Assembly: GCA_028023455.1 (NCBI GenBank)
Contig: JAQFVV010006469.1
Location: forward strand, 250,001 to 314,000
DNA from: Epiperipatus broadwayi
Taxonomy: Eukaryota; Onychophora; Udeonychophora; Euonychophora; Peripatidae
Direction of reading: 5' to 3'
DNA length: 64,000 nucleotides
This document shows positions 11,451-21,923 of the stretch, one piece after another (the first letter of the stretch is position 1; every line of letters starts with the position of its first letter). Under the pieces are notes generated by a model. The model had not been told where the DNA came from, did no database searches, and was given only the letters and a program-made list of their open reading frames with translations. A program made the translations under genes and the position numbers.

Positions 11451-13159
11451 TTTCCAGATTATTTAAAAGTGAAAAACATCATTAGACTAGTGATTTGTAA
11501 CACCTAAAAAAACCCAACTTTTTATTACAAAATTCCAATTATTTTTAGGTCCCCCTCCTATAGTCAATAACATATAAAATTGTCCATTTCCAGATACTCA
11601 TAAAAAGGGGAAACAGCCTGATGATTTTTCTCCTATCATATTAAAGCCAGTTGTCTTAAAATTTTAAATTTTCAAAATTACTGAATTCAAGCACTCTTGC
11701 CTATATAAACCTAACCATAGTTTATTTTAGCATTTATAATTAGCTTATTAAAAATTTATTGTAGTCTAAAAATTCTTCTTATCACTGTATTTAGTACATT
11801 TATTGAAAAATATGAATAAACCAAAGTCAAAACTAAAATTTACATAAAAAAATGAAAAATTTAGAAAAGTTTCATGATAATCTCACACTATAAATTAATG
11901 GATCACACATTGGAATATAATCTCCATGTTTTAATGTATTCCATATTTTTTATTATAGTAGCTTGCTCATGCAGTTGCAAACATTTAAAAAATGTAAAAC
12001 TTCTAAAGTAAAGATATTTCACATACATTGATAAATATAAATAATAGTGCGACTATAAGCATCCAGACTTAACAAAAAAGATGCTCTGATTCCATACTAG
12101 TACAACCTCAAATTATGGCTCAGCCCAAATGCTTTGATTTGGATAGATATTAAACATACAATTGCATAGACATATAAAGTTGATTATTAATCTGATTTAT
12201 GTATTTAATAATCAATACTCTTCTTGCTCAATTTTAAATTATTTTGTAATTTGTTTCAGATATCCTAGGCAATGGTGGATACTATTGCAAAAGTGAAAAA
12301 GATATAGTATCAAAAGAAATGCAAATTTCATTCAGCATAAAACTAAAAACAATTTTTTTCATATACTATTAATATTTAATTTTAAATGGTGTACAATATA
12401 AATATTAGCTAAAAGATTCAATCAATGTATTTTGGATTAAAATCTCTATCAATGCAAATTTCAGTCAAATCAAAACTCTTATTGTAAATATATTTTCAGT
12501 AGAAAAATGTGAGGATGATTTCATGTGTTATGCAATTAGTAATAAATTTTGTATGATGAAAATGCAATACAAATAAATTCAAGAAGATTCATGTCTTTAA
12601 TCTTTACTTAAATAGTCCATATATCTACTGTCATAACATACTGCACTATTTTAAAAATTTCTCAATTATATTAAAATGGCTACCACATGTAAAAAATGTG
12701 TCATATGCCAAAATAATGCCCTAGCAAGCATATTGTATATAAAGTAAATAAAGCCTTAAATATTGATTACCATATGCAAATACAGAATGCATCAGGTACA
12801 TTTTTTTTTATTTTTTAATATATCAGATTTGTTTTTGAAGTTAACTATGATTAAGTTTTGGTAATATATACTTAGACTAATGATAAATCATAAGTTTTAA
12901 TGGTTAATTAAATGAGTTGTTATAAACATTGCTTTTTTAACATTCTAAATAATTCCCACAAGTAATATAACAACACTTCCAGGCTTAGTCACTATACTAA
13001 TTTTTTTAAATCACACAGAACAATGGTTTAATATTACATTTCTCTTTGTGGGATTGTTACTTGGAAAGAGGTTTTGAAGAAAAAATTGTGAATGGACTTT
13101 TGATTAAAATTCTAATTAAATTTCTGAGAGAGAAAAAGAAATCATAACTTTTTAAGATA
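11451..13159. other. No gene seen
   Basis: AT-rich sequence without a recognisable coding segment. Short hairpins occur (for example 'ccacatgtaaaaaatgtg' at 12672) but nothing that can be classified. Confidence 0.5.
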
Positions 13160-13520
13160 TACACCTGGGTCTCATTTTATGCGGTAAATAGATTCCTCAA
13201 AAAATGTGCACAAAAAAAAATCACACAAAAATAGACTTCATTTACCTTGAAAAATGGGGGATATGTACTGTAATTTTCAAAAATTGTATAAAAGCAAAGC
13301 AACAACGTAAAATTACTTTAAAATTCACATAAAAAAAATAAGGAAATAAAATATGATAATAAAAAATTTTGAATTTGAAAAAAATTGATACAAAACAAAC
13401 TTTTTTTACTTTTTTTTATTAACTACAATATTTAATTTTATTCAAAACAATATATTTTTATGCGTAATTTACAGTATTTTACATTTTTTCCATACATGTA
13501 CAATATTTTAATTATTATCG

Positions 13521-13760
13521 CTATTTGATGATATGCAGGTTCATTTGTGAATTGGTAATCAGATTCATCACAAAATGAAATACAACTAGCACCAACTTCA
13601 TTTCTTTAATTGCTCTTATAGTGAACTTGCCCAAACTAAAATGTTTTCCAATCGCCGTTGATCCTTCCCATTTTGCTAAGCGATCTAAAATTGAAATTTT
13701 TATTTCCAAAGAAATTCATTTTCTTGGGTGTTTTTCCTCTCCATTAGGGTAAACTATAAG
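13521..13760 (-). pseudogene. Tigger/pogo (CENP-B-like) transposase N-terminal fragment
   Basis: The minus strand reads 'EIKISILDRLAKWEGSTAIG' then KHFSLGKFTIRAIKEM (about 13709-13600). This is the helix-turn-helix that opens Tigger and jerky-type proteins (K-x-x-I-L-D-R-L-x-x-G-E-x(2)-x-x-I-x-x-x-F-x-L-x-x-S-T-I-R-x-I-x-K). A basic leader (about 13750-13715, 'GEEKHPRK', a stop, then 'ISL') precedes it, as in the family. After the motif the frame loses similarity, and the DDE catalytic domain is absent between here and the left terminus at 13162. Confidence 0.82.
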
Positions 13761-13814
13761 TTTAAAATAAAAATAAGAACTTAGACTTGTGATAATAAAA
13801 AAACACCTACTCAC

Positions 13815-14005
13815 CACTATTGAGCAAAATTTAATTAAAACTAACAATTAAAAATTAAATTCTTATTTTTGTCTTTAATTTTTTAATTTTCAATTCCGTT
13901 TAAAAATCAATTTTCAGATCACATTACGTAATTTTTAAATTGTTAATTACAATTAAAAATCAGATTTTAATTTTTAATTGTCAAATTTAATTGTGCCCAC
14001 CACTG
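13815..14005. mobile_element. hAT-type MITE with 8-bp target-site duplication
   Basis: The 191-bp element has termini 'cactattgagcaaaattt' (13815) and, on the other strand from 14005, 'cagtggtgggcacaattaaa'. The latter is of the hAT type (CAG-x-G-x-TGGGC). It is flanked by 'ctactcac' (13807-13814) and 'ttactcac' (14006-14013), 7 of 8 bases identical, the duplication length of hAT transposition. The interior is imperfectly palindromic AATTAAAAATT sequence with no coding capacity. It lies wholly within the Tigger element and so inserted later. Confidence 0.8.
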
Positions 14006-14278
14006 TTACTCACCTTTTAAAAATAAACTTGTGGATACTAAATGATTAATTGTTTACGTACTCTTTTTTTAAAAAGCAAAAATAGAATGTGATTTAAAAT
14101 GCAAAAACCACAACATGCATAGTATAGGCAACTATAACGTTTGAACAGATTTACATTATAATCTTGTAAAATTTAATCTGTGTATATAAAATGGGGAAAT
14201 CCTGATTTTAAGTGAATTATGATCTTCTTTATTGCATAAAATCTATTACAGTACTATTATAAAGTGCTGAAAATATTG

Positions 14279-14407
14279 AAATTATTAGATGGAAGTCAAA
14301 CTCTGATAATGCACTATTACTTTAAATATGACCTGTGAGTGCACAAAATTTATAATATTTAAGGTAATAGTGCATTATCAGAGCTTGACTTCTGATCTAA
14401 TAATTTT
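14279..14407. mobile_element. Hairpin MITE nested in the Tigger element
   Basis: The left arm from 14279 ('aaattattagat' ... 'gataatgcactattac', 'tttaaatat') is the reverse complement of the right arm ('atatttaa', 'gtaatagtgcattatc' ... 'atctaataattt') ending at 14407, about 50 bp each with few mismatches. The loop is about 27 bp. It is non-coding and probably a MITE that inserted into the 5' region of the Tigger copy. Confidence 0.75.
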
Positions 14408-14945
14408 TATCACATAAAAAAACCCCGCAATATTAAGAAGAAACATGAAATGCATAACTTCAAAATCACATTAAAGAAATCCGCATAAAACGAGACCCAG
14501 GTGTATACATATATTGTATCAAAAGCTGGATTCAACAATGAAAGATCCAAACAATTAGTTGATAGCTTCTAATAGTTTAACTATTGTTTGTAATAGTTTC
14601 AATATTGCATAAGGATATCAAAGACTATTAATAAGTCACAATAAGCATGCCTACTAAGTGTGATAGGATTTCAAAGCTTCATAAAATGCAGAGTTATAAG
14701 TATCTACCCATTATTTAAAAAATGTAAAACTATAATGATGATAAACATAGTGGATGTCTGAGATCACAAAAAAGTGCAGAATTGCCTCTTTAAAAAGATA
14801 TAAATTCTGAGTTCTGCCATAGACAATTTCAATAGTTCAAGATTACAAGCATTATAAAACCTCATATGACATTCTCAACTTACATTTAACATTTTCTTGC
14901 AATAGCTTCTTTGCTCTGCTTCAGATATATCCATTATAAGCTAGA

Positions 14946-15015
14946 ATATTCATTGGCCACTATAGCGTAGTAGTTTATATCTACATTCTCAAACCAGGTT
15001 TTGGGTTTGCCTTCA
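14946..15015 (+). repeat. tRNA-like SINE head (plus)
   Basis: 'tatagcgtagtagtttata' at 14961-14979 resembles an A box and D-loop, and 'ccaggttttgggtttgcc' at 14995-15012 a degenerate B box. A cloverleaf does not close, so this is a SINE-head fragment. Confidence 0.4.
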
Positions 15016-15179
15016 TTTATGAAAACTTAAAATTGAGAGCCAAAATTAATGCACTTATGTATGTAAAAAGAATGGAAGAGATCTACTGTTAGCATCATAG
15101 CATCCCTAACCTTGGTAAACTTAATGTATCAATCTCTCATTAGCAGTTTCTCTTTTGAAGGGCTTGGTAAACTTTTTGA

Positions 15180-15915
15180 AACACTTTTGAAAAGTTGGTT
15201 TTTCGGAATCAGAAGTTGAAGCTGAAAAATTATGTGAAAAATTTAATATTCTTCCAGAATTTAAGAAAAATACAATTATAAAAAGGAAGTGCCATTTTGA
15301 TTATGAAGGAGAAGATTCTCGAGTTAATAATCTTGAAATGATCTTTTCTCTCGAGAATGCTTTTTTCAAATAGTAGACCAAGATATAATTTCAATTCAGG
15401 AGAGATTCAGACAACTAGAGAAACATGATAACTTATTTGGCTTCCTATGTAATATACCAAATTTAAAATATGAAGAAAATGATAAAGTAAAAAAAAATTG
15501 TATGGATTTGCATCTAGCAATAAAATATGATGACAACAATGGAGACATTAAGGGAAATGATCTCTATAAAGAAATAAAAGTGTTCTGTAACATTTTCTGT
15601 GAAGTCATATGTGATTGGTCTCTATGAGAATGCCTTAAAAAAAAATCACCAAACAGGAAATGTATTTTCCAATTTAAGTATAATCTTAAGAATTTTATCA
15701 ACAATTCCTATAACCACTGCTAAATCTGAACGTGGTTTGTCAAAGCTTAAAATAATAAAAAAACTATTGAAGATTCACAACGGCACAAGAAAGACTATCC
15801 AAACTAACGTTGCTTTCCATAGAAAATAAATTATGCGAAGACTTAAATTAAGTGATAATAAGATATATTTGCTGAAATTAAAGCAAGAAAAATAAAGTAC
15901 TAATAATTTTTGTTT
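15180..15915 (+). pseudogene. hAT transposase remnant (ZMYM1-like type), C-terminal half
   Basis: Broken transposase of the hAT subgroup often annotated as zinc finger MYM-type protein 1-like. From 15200 the translation runs 'SEVEAEKLCEKFNILPEF' and 'RKCHFDYEGED', then after a stop 'DIISIQERFRQLEKHDNLFG' and 'NCMDLHLAIKYDDNNGDIKG'. From 15660 comes the C-terminal dimerisation block: 'NLSIILRILSTIPITTAKSE', 'RGLSKLKIIKKLL' (family pattern P-N-L-x-x-x-L-R-I-x-L-T-x-P-V-x-x-A-S-x-E-R-S-F-S-K-L-K-L-I-K). One frameshift near 15805 leads into 'LSIENKLCEDLN' and then 'AEIKARKIK' at 15877-15903, the normal family ending. The N-terminal BED finger and first catalytic part are missing. Confidence 0.85.
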
Positions 15916-16065
15916 TTCTTTTACATTAATGTGCTATAAATTAAGTATTACTATTTAGATAAGAATAAACATTGTACATGTTACTTTTTGGCATTAAAAA
16001 TTAAAGATTTTATTTATTTATTACTTTTTTTTATTTACTGGGTACCCACTCCATATTTGTGCACA

Positions 16066-16092
16066 GGTCCTCAAAATCTAAAGGACGGCGCA
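16066..16092 (+). other. Putative hAT terminal end
   Basis: About 160 bp beyond the hAT coding remnant, 'taaaggacggcgcagg' (16077-16092) looks like a hAT terminus (on the other strand CTGCGCCGTCC-type). It is preceded by 'gggtacccactccatatttg', typical of sequence just inside such ends. The matching 5' terminus was not found. A second short 'ggacggcgag' lies at 16720-16729. Confidence 0.55.
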
Positions 16093-17339
16093 GGTTAAAA
16101 ATGAAGGGCATTAATATATATATAACTATTTATTTATGTTATGCAAAATAATACAGTTTTCCAGACAATAAGAAATTATGTGTGGAAAAGATAAAAAGCT
16201 ACAGAAAATAGCTAAATGAATATATGTGAATAATGTTTAAATAGTAATATCAGGAATAAATAATCATAAATTTAATAATTTATTATCAGTTTCTATTATA
16301 ATTAACAAACGTCTTTTATAACAGTCGTACGGTCACTCTCAAACGACAGAGTGTTACAACCTATAAATAATAGCCAATACATTTTCTTCCATTTTTCATT
16401 ACGAGATTTATGGACATTTTAATAAACGAGCGAAAACTATAAATAAACTTAGACGAAATTTATTATATGTAATTAATATAATTATTGGTAAATGATTTAT
16501 TTATAGGTGAATGATTGAACATTAAAACTTCTGTGATTGTGCAGTTGTAATCAAACAAACGATGTCATATATATATAACTGTGGAGATGAATTGAATTGG
16601 GCTTTAAATCATAGGGGATTTGTCATAATTTCCAGTATTAGCTTGGCAGTGTAAAGGAGAAATTAATTTAGGAATTTAGATATAATAAACTACCATTTAG
16701 TATCTGTGATATTATAATAGGACGGCGAGAATTCTTCTTGAAACCAAACGTAATAGCAATTATATTATACTTTACAAATAATAGCAAACAATTTTTATAT
16801 AACAGATTTTTATTTCCCTACAGATGCTGATAAATAAAAAGTAATCTTTTATTTTATTCATACAGAAATTTGGAATAATATTATCGAGAAGAGGGGAGAC
16901 ATTTATTAAAACTTTTATTTCTTGTTCATGCCTTTGCAGTATTTAAAAAAAGATGATTCAATAAATTATTGTATTTGAAACAATAAGATAAAATTCTTTT
17001 CAAAAGTATGTGTAAATACTTCAAAACATTGTAAATCAAACTAAAGTCATAACCTAGCAAATCATTTGTAAACAAATAATAAATAATAGTAATAAGTTGT
17101 ACAAAATAGTTTTGTTCCATTATTTTTAAAGCTGCACACATTACCGTAGCAAAAAAACTCATATAAATGAGTTTACACCAGATGGCATCATAGTCAACAT
17201 GTTACAAAAATGTAGAAGTTGCTATTGCATTATAAATAGTTTTAAAATATTATTATAAGTAGTCTGCATAATGATAGAATTTTATGCAAAATAATTTTTG
17301 GTGTACTTAAATTAATATTATATAATCATTTGTCCGAGT
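16093..17339. other. No gene seen
   Basis: AT-rich sequence. The open frame at 16926-17162 (minus) is low-complexity and unconvincing. No repeats recognised. Confidence 0.5.
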
Positions 17340-17394
17340 TATATGTATGTAATCAGTTGTTCAAGAGATCATGTGATATATTGTTGAGCGCAAC

Positions 17395-17490
17395 AGCTCT
17401 ATTCAGTTGACCAAGTGGAGATTCCCTTCTTCCAGTTCTTCAGCTAGACTTCAAGTCTGTTATTTATCCACTATGCTATATTGACTAGAA
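17395..17490 (-). repeat. Ser-tRNA-like SINE head (minus)
   Basis: On the minus strand 'tagcatagtggataaataac' (A box and D-loop) is followed by 'agacttgaagtctag', a hairpin that places TGA in a 7-base loop as in serine tRNA. 'aaggggaatctcc'-like sequence at B-box distance follows ('gaagggaatctcc'). The head resembles that at 5298-5347. There is no acceptor-stem closure, so it is a SINE head. Confidence 0.6.
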
Positions 17491-17716
17491 CAATTAAATT
17501 ATTGATATGTTGTTCAGGAAGGAAATCGTATGATATGCCAGCATCAAAATGTTAGGCTAAATATAATCGTTTTTTTTTTTTTAATATTTCAGTTGGAATC
17601 ATCCAGACATCTTTAGATTTTGAACATGTTTTTATCACTAATAAACTAAACTTCTATGGCTTATGTTGAAACCTTTTATAACAATGAAAGATAACATTTA
17701 CTTACAAAGTCTGGTC

Positions 17717-18516
17717 CTCATCATTATCATTATTTTCAGCAATTTATTGATCCACTGCAAGACGAAGACCTCTCCAAATTTGGTCCGCTTTCTATAATTC
17801 ATAGCCTCTCTTCGTATTGCACTAGCAAATTTTATTCCTTTCATCCATTCATTTAACTCATGGTCTGCTTCTTGATCTTTTACAATCTCTTGTAATTCAA
17901 TTTAAAAAACTTCAACTGACCATCCATTATATTCCTTTTTAGATATATTCAACCCAGTTCAATTTCAGTCCCTTAATTCTTTTAATGATGTCAGCGATAC
18001 CTGTTTGTTCTCTCATCACAAACATTTTGCTTTTCATTCCTTCTTTTTTTTTTACTCTCATTACACACAATATATCTTTCCACCCTTTACTGAGTGATAT
18101 GAGATAACTTTATTGCTCTTCTATTAGGTCTCCAAATCTCATATCTATAAGTATAATTTGGTAAAAGACATATCTTGAAAACATTTCTTTTCAACTACAT
18201 AAGCATACCATCCAAGTTTAATTCTATGATTAATTTCATCTTTTAGAGTTTCTTAAATATTAATAAACTTATTAAAGTATTTGCAGTCGTTAATTTCTTC
18301 GAATTCATGATTATCATACTTTATTTTTTTCTGGGGAAATCCACTTACCATTAATTTAGTCTCTTATAATATTTATTTGCAGTCCCACTTTTATATTATA
18401 ATCTGATAAATTTGATTGACATAAATAATTTCCATTCCCATTTTATCCTTTACTTTCTATTTTAATCCACAAAATACTTCTTGCAAAAATTAGTGTAAAA
18501 AGTTATTGAACAAAGC
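17717..18516 (-). mobile_element. RTE-clade LINE fragment, old copy
   Basis: The minus-strand 3' part of the same RTE family as 18985-22249, much more diverged. Plus-strand landmarks match in order: 'catcattatcattatt' tail, 'ttattgatccactgcaagac', 'gaagacctctccaaattt' (cf. 'gaaggtctctccaaattc' at 19028), then 'ctgtttgttctct', 'tgctcttctattag', 'ctcatatctataagta', 'aagtttaattctatgatta', 'atttcatctttta' and 'attttaatccacaaaatact'. There is an internal deletion near 18400. The element is 5'-truncated at about 18516 and has many stops. It shows that family 3' ends carry short (ATC)-like repeats on this strand instead of poly(T). Confidence 0.85.
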
Positions 18517-18850
18517 AACTAAAGACATTCAAATATTAATTAAGAAACAAAATATGTAATTACCACATGGCATTATATTTATACATATTCTTCTATTTGG
18601 AAATCTTTTTTTAAAAATCCATTAGTCAGAATAGCTTTTTTTAAAATCCTATTATTCCACCCTCATCTTTTTAGTTTTTAAATTTTCTGTACCTGTTTTC
18701 TTCGGTGGAACTCCAATTTTTTATACATCAATACTTATAATGCTTCTATACATTTGATTATAATAATCATTATTCTGTTGATGCCTGGAATGACCTATAG
18801 TATAAATTATACATTGATGAACTTGAGTACTATATCATTTATATATATGT
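18517..18850. other. Spacer between two RTE copies
   Basis: About 330 bp of AT-rich sequence between the old RTE fragment and the tandem repeat that hosts the younger RTE copy. A slightly richer patch at 18655-18730 ('ccaccctcatctttttag', 'ttcttcggtggaactcc') was not identified. Confidence 0.5.
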
Positions 18851-18984
18851 AAAATAGAAATTCATCCAACACTACAACACTAGCCAAAACAACAAAATTT
18901 TACTAAAATTCTCACACAATCATAGTTTCATCTATTAACAAATAAACCTTACACGTGAAATTCAACTAAACATTCAACATATAC
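18851..18984. repeat. 300-bp tandem unit, part B copy 1 (left flank of RTE)
   Basis: Matches 22415-22549: 'aaaatagaaattcat', 'aaaacaacaaaattttact', 'aaaattct', 'acacaa', 'tctattaacaaat', 'aacttcaactaaac'. In the second copy this part continues straight into 'tatatacaaaacaaaatact', whereas here it is interrupted by the RTE insertion at 18984/18985. Confidence 0.8.
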
Positions 18985-18999
18985 ATCATCATCATCATC
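18985..18999. repeat. Simple-repeat 3' tail of the RTE
   Basis: Five ATC triplets (GAT on the element strand) directly abut the target sequence. RTE and BovB elements end in such short tandem repeats, so this marks the true 3' end of the insertion. Confidence 0.85.
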
Positions 19000-19000
19000 C

Positions 19001-19327
19001 TCAACCATTATCAATCCACTGCAGGATGAAGGTCTCTCCAAATTCAATCCATCTTCTCCGATCTTTAGCTTTTCTTCTCCACATCACCCCTGCACACCTT
19101 CTTATTTCATCCATCCATCTCACATTTGGTCTCTTTCTGGATCTTTTACAATCTCCTGGAATCCCGTTTAAGATTTCAATTGTCCATCTATTATCATCTC
19201 TTCTAGCAATATGTCCAGCCCAACTCCACTTCAGTCTTTTAATTTTTTCAAAGAGGTCAGTAAGACCTGTTTGTTCTCTTACCCATATATTGCTTTTCGA
19301 TCTCTTCTTGTTACTTCCAACATGCAT
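19001..19327 (-). pseudogene. RTE ORF, C-terminal tail
   Basis: About 100 codons at the end of the RTE polyprotein: 'WVREQTGLTDLFEKIKRLKW', 'SWAGHIARRDDNRWT', 'RKRPNVRWMDEIRRCAG' and a final 'RRRWIEFGETFI' before the stop near 19001. Downstream of RT, many RTE proteins carry this W-A-GH-x-A-R-x-D-x-R-W block, whose role is unknown to me. The frame is offset from the RT segment by a frameshift around 19300-19327, so it no longer forms one protein with it. Confidence 0.9.
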
Positions 19328-20499
19328 CTCTCCATACTTCTTTGAGTGGTCTGAAGTCTCTGTATTGCTCTTCTATTAAGTGTCCAAGTCTCAGATCCAT
19401 AAGTAAGAACTGGTAAAACACATTTATTAAAAACTTTCCTTTTCAAACACATAGGCATATTTCCTTTTAGTATCAAGTTATTTCTACCAAAAGCACTCCA
19501 ACCAAGTTTAATTCTATGATTAATTTCATCCATTATGTTTCCATCTGTATTAATAATCTGACCAAGGTATTTGTAACTGTTAACTTCTTCTAACTCATCA
19601 TAATCAATCTTTATTTTCATACTTTGAGAAAATCCATTAAACATTACTTTAGTCTTTTTAACATTTATCTTTAGTCCTACTTTCCTACTTTCATCTGATA
19701 ACTCCTGCAACATTTCCTGCAGCTCTAAAGCATTATTTGCAAAAACAACTACATCATCTGCAAAATCTAAATGACTTAAATAATCTCCATTTACTTTCAC
19801 TCCTTTAGCTTTCCATTTTAATCCACAAAATACTTCTTGCAGCACTGCTGTAAAAAGTTTTGGAGATATAGAGTCACCCTGTCTTACACCCTTCTCAATG
19901 TTGACTTTCCCAGTAGCATTATGTAATCTAATTGTTGCTGTTGCATTTTTATAAATATTCTTTAAAATATGACAATATCCTGGATCTATACCTTGATGAT
20001 CCAATGCTTTAATCACTGAAGAAATGTTTATAGAATCAAATGCCTTTTCATAATCTACAAATCCAAAGCATAATGGCAACTCATATTCATTTGTCCTTTC
20101 TATAACTTCTCTCAATACCTGGATATGATCTACTGTACTAAAACCACTTTTAAATCCAGCTTGTTCTCTTGGTTGGTGGAAATCCAATGTTCTTTGTAGA
20201 CAAGTTGTAATTATCTTGGTAAAAAATTTGTATAAAACTGATAAAAGGCTGATAGGTCTGTAATTTCTAATATCTTCTTTATCACCTTTTTTAAATATTA
20301 ATATTAATACTGCATTCTTCCAATCATCTGGTACATCTTTATCATTTAGACATTTGGTATATAACTTTGCTAAAAAATTTTCTATTTCTTCACCTGCTTC
20401 TTTTAATATATCAATTATAATTCCATCATTACCTGGAGCCTTTCCTTTCTTCATACATTTAATTGCATGTCTCACTTCTTCATTTAAAATTCTGGGCAA
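19279..20499 (-). pseudogene. RTE reverse transcriptase domain
   Basis: 406 codons of uninterrupted RT sequence. In order: '[20 protein letters not shown]' (about residue 20), '[20 protein letters not shown]' (about 70-90), 'FVDYEKAFDSI' (catalytic Asp, about 150), 'GVRQGDSISPKLFTAVLQ' (about 205), 'HLDFADDVVVFAN' (FADD catalytic pair, plus-strand 19753-19764), then 'VKKTKVMF' and 'YKYLGQIINTDGNIMDEI' (thumb). It would copy the element RNA at the nicked target. Upstream continuity with the linker is lost by a one-base deletion near 20498: copy 2 has 'ggcaattcagaag' where this copy has 'ggcaattcgaag'. Confidence 0.95.
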
Positions 20500-21094
20500 T
20501 TCGAAGATGTAATAGATATAGGAGGTACTTGTTCTTTATTACTATATAATTCTTGATAAAAGTCTTCTACCCATTTCATGATGTCATCTCTCTTTTTAGT
20601 AATAATTCCATCTTTTTTTCTTATTGCAGATATAAATTTTCTACCAATACCAAAATGTTGTTTTACACACTTGAGACTTTTATTCTCTTCTACAGCTTTC
20701 CTTGCTATTTCACAATTATATTTTCTTATATCATTTTCAACTTGTTTCCGCACCATTTTACAAAATTCGAGATATTCAATCCTTTTTAATGCATCATTTT
20801 TATATATCTTCATATTTCTTCTTTTCTTCATAAATTCTCTAATCTCAGTAGAAATTTTATTGGTCAATTGCAGTTTTTTTTACTAGCTATCTTTGTTGCC
20901 GTTTTCAAAAGTGTATCAGTTATTTTCATATTAATTTCATATAAATCTGAATCACGTTCAAAATCTACTAATGCTTGAAACCGAGTTGTAAGTTCTAATT
21001 TAAACTCATTAGAATGCTTCTGAAGATTAGGAATATCAACTGTAAATATTGGTTTTTCGTAATAATTTTTGTCTCTATAGCTTTGCATTAACAT
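20484..21094 (-). pseudogene. RTE ORF, linker between endonuclease and RT
   Basis: A lysine-rich region linking the endonuclease to RT. Two overlapping open segments represent it: 21094-20864 ('DIPNLQKHSNEFKLELTTRF', then 'DTLLKTATKIASKK') and 20867-20484 ('[20 protein letters not shown]', '[16 protein letters not shown]', '[14 protein letters not shown]'). The break at about 20876 lies in a T8 run, where this copy is one base shorter than copy 2. The break from the endonuclease is a stop at about 21083 plus an extra base near 21045, both absent from copy 2. The disruptions are therefore copy-specific decay, not programmed frameshifts. Confidence 0.9.
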
Positions 21095-21923
21095 GTATCT
21101 TACATCTTACTAATCGATGATCACGTCCTGTGTTAAAGTTATTAAGAACATTGTAATCTTGAATTATGTATTTTCTGTTAGTCAAAATATAATCCAATTC
21201 TGCTGTACCTTCATTTGGATGCTTCCATGTCCATTTCCTTTTAACATTTTTCTCAAAAAAAGAATTCATAATATAAAGTTTTTCTTTTTCTGCAAACTCC
21301 ACAAGTCTATGTCCTCTCTCATTTCTATTACCATAACCAAAATTACCTACAGCACTTTCATCTTTCATTTGTTTACCAATTCTAGCATTAAAGTCTCCCA
21401 TAACAATTTTAAAATGTTGTTTACTCTGATCAAAAGCCTTTTGTACATCCATATAAAAATCTTCTACTACTTCATCACTATGAGAACTTGTTGGAGCATA
21501 AACCTGAATTATCTGCATTTGGTATCTGCTATTAAGTTGTATAACTAATCTTGCCACTCTGTCCGATACACCATCAATCTCAACAATGTTGTTCTTCCAC
21601 TTTTTATTTATAATGAATCCTACTCCACTTGTATTTCCAATATTTGTGCCTTTATAATAGAGTACATGTCCACTTTTTAAATCAATTGTCTCTTCACCTT
21701 TTCTTCTAACTTCACAAAGTCCAATAATGTCCCATTTAATATAAGACAGTTCTTCTTCTAATTCTTGCAATCTTCCTTCACTTGAAAGTGATCTACAGTT
21801 GTAAGTATCTAAATAAAAAGTTGTCAACAAATGACAGCTTGGCTTCGGCCTCCAACTGCTGCCTTGGTTGGTGACTTTACAGTCTCCTCGTAATAAGGGC
21901 CATGATTTATTTTTGTCTATCAT
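21075..21923 (-). pseudogene. RTE apurinic/apyrimidinic-type endonuclease domain
   Basis: The endonuclease that nicks the target DNA in target-primed reverse transcription, 282 codons open. The domain starts at about residue 40 ('TYNCRSLSSEGRLQELEEEL'), with catalytic-site motifs 'WDIIGLCEVRRKGEE' (Glu), 'YAPTSSHSDE', 'VMGDFNARIG' (Asp-x-Asn), 'GTAELDYILTNR' and 'GRDHRLVRCK' (His), in the order of the exonuclease-endonuclease-phosphatase fold. The N-terminal leader lacks 33 nt (in frame) present in copy 2 just before the domain. The segment ends at a stop near 21083 where copy 2 reads through. Proteins of this type are often mis-annotated as craniofacial development protein 2-like. Confidence 0.95.

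Larger units (their letters stand above)
13162..14503 (-). mobile_element. Tigger/pogo-type DNA transposon, internally rearranged
   Basis: The left end begins 'cacctgggtctcattttatg' at 13162. The right end is its reverse complement, ending '...gagacccaggtg' at 14503. Both are flanked by TA (13160-13161 and 14504-14505), the pogo/Tigger target duplication. The terminus resembles the known Tigger end pattern (CAG-x-x-x-x-x-CTCGTTTTAT-x-GCG). Inside lies a minus-strand fragment with the N-terminal part of a CENP-B-like transposase. At about 1.34 kb it is far too short for an autonomous Tigger of about 2.4 kb, and about 0.3 kb of that is later insertions (13815-14005 and 14279-14407). It is therefore an internally deleted copy. 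Confidence 0.85.

Noticed and set aside
21117-21548. 143-codon plus-strand frame (and similar ones at 19026-19379, 40547-40948, 41086-41382)
   Set aside because: Antisense shadows of the RTE ORF; rich in F, S and I as expected for the complement of a lysine-rich gene.
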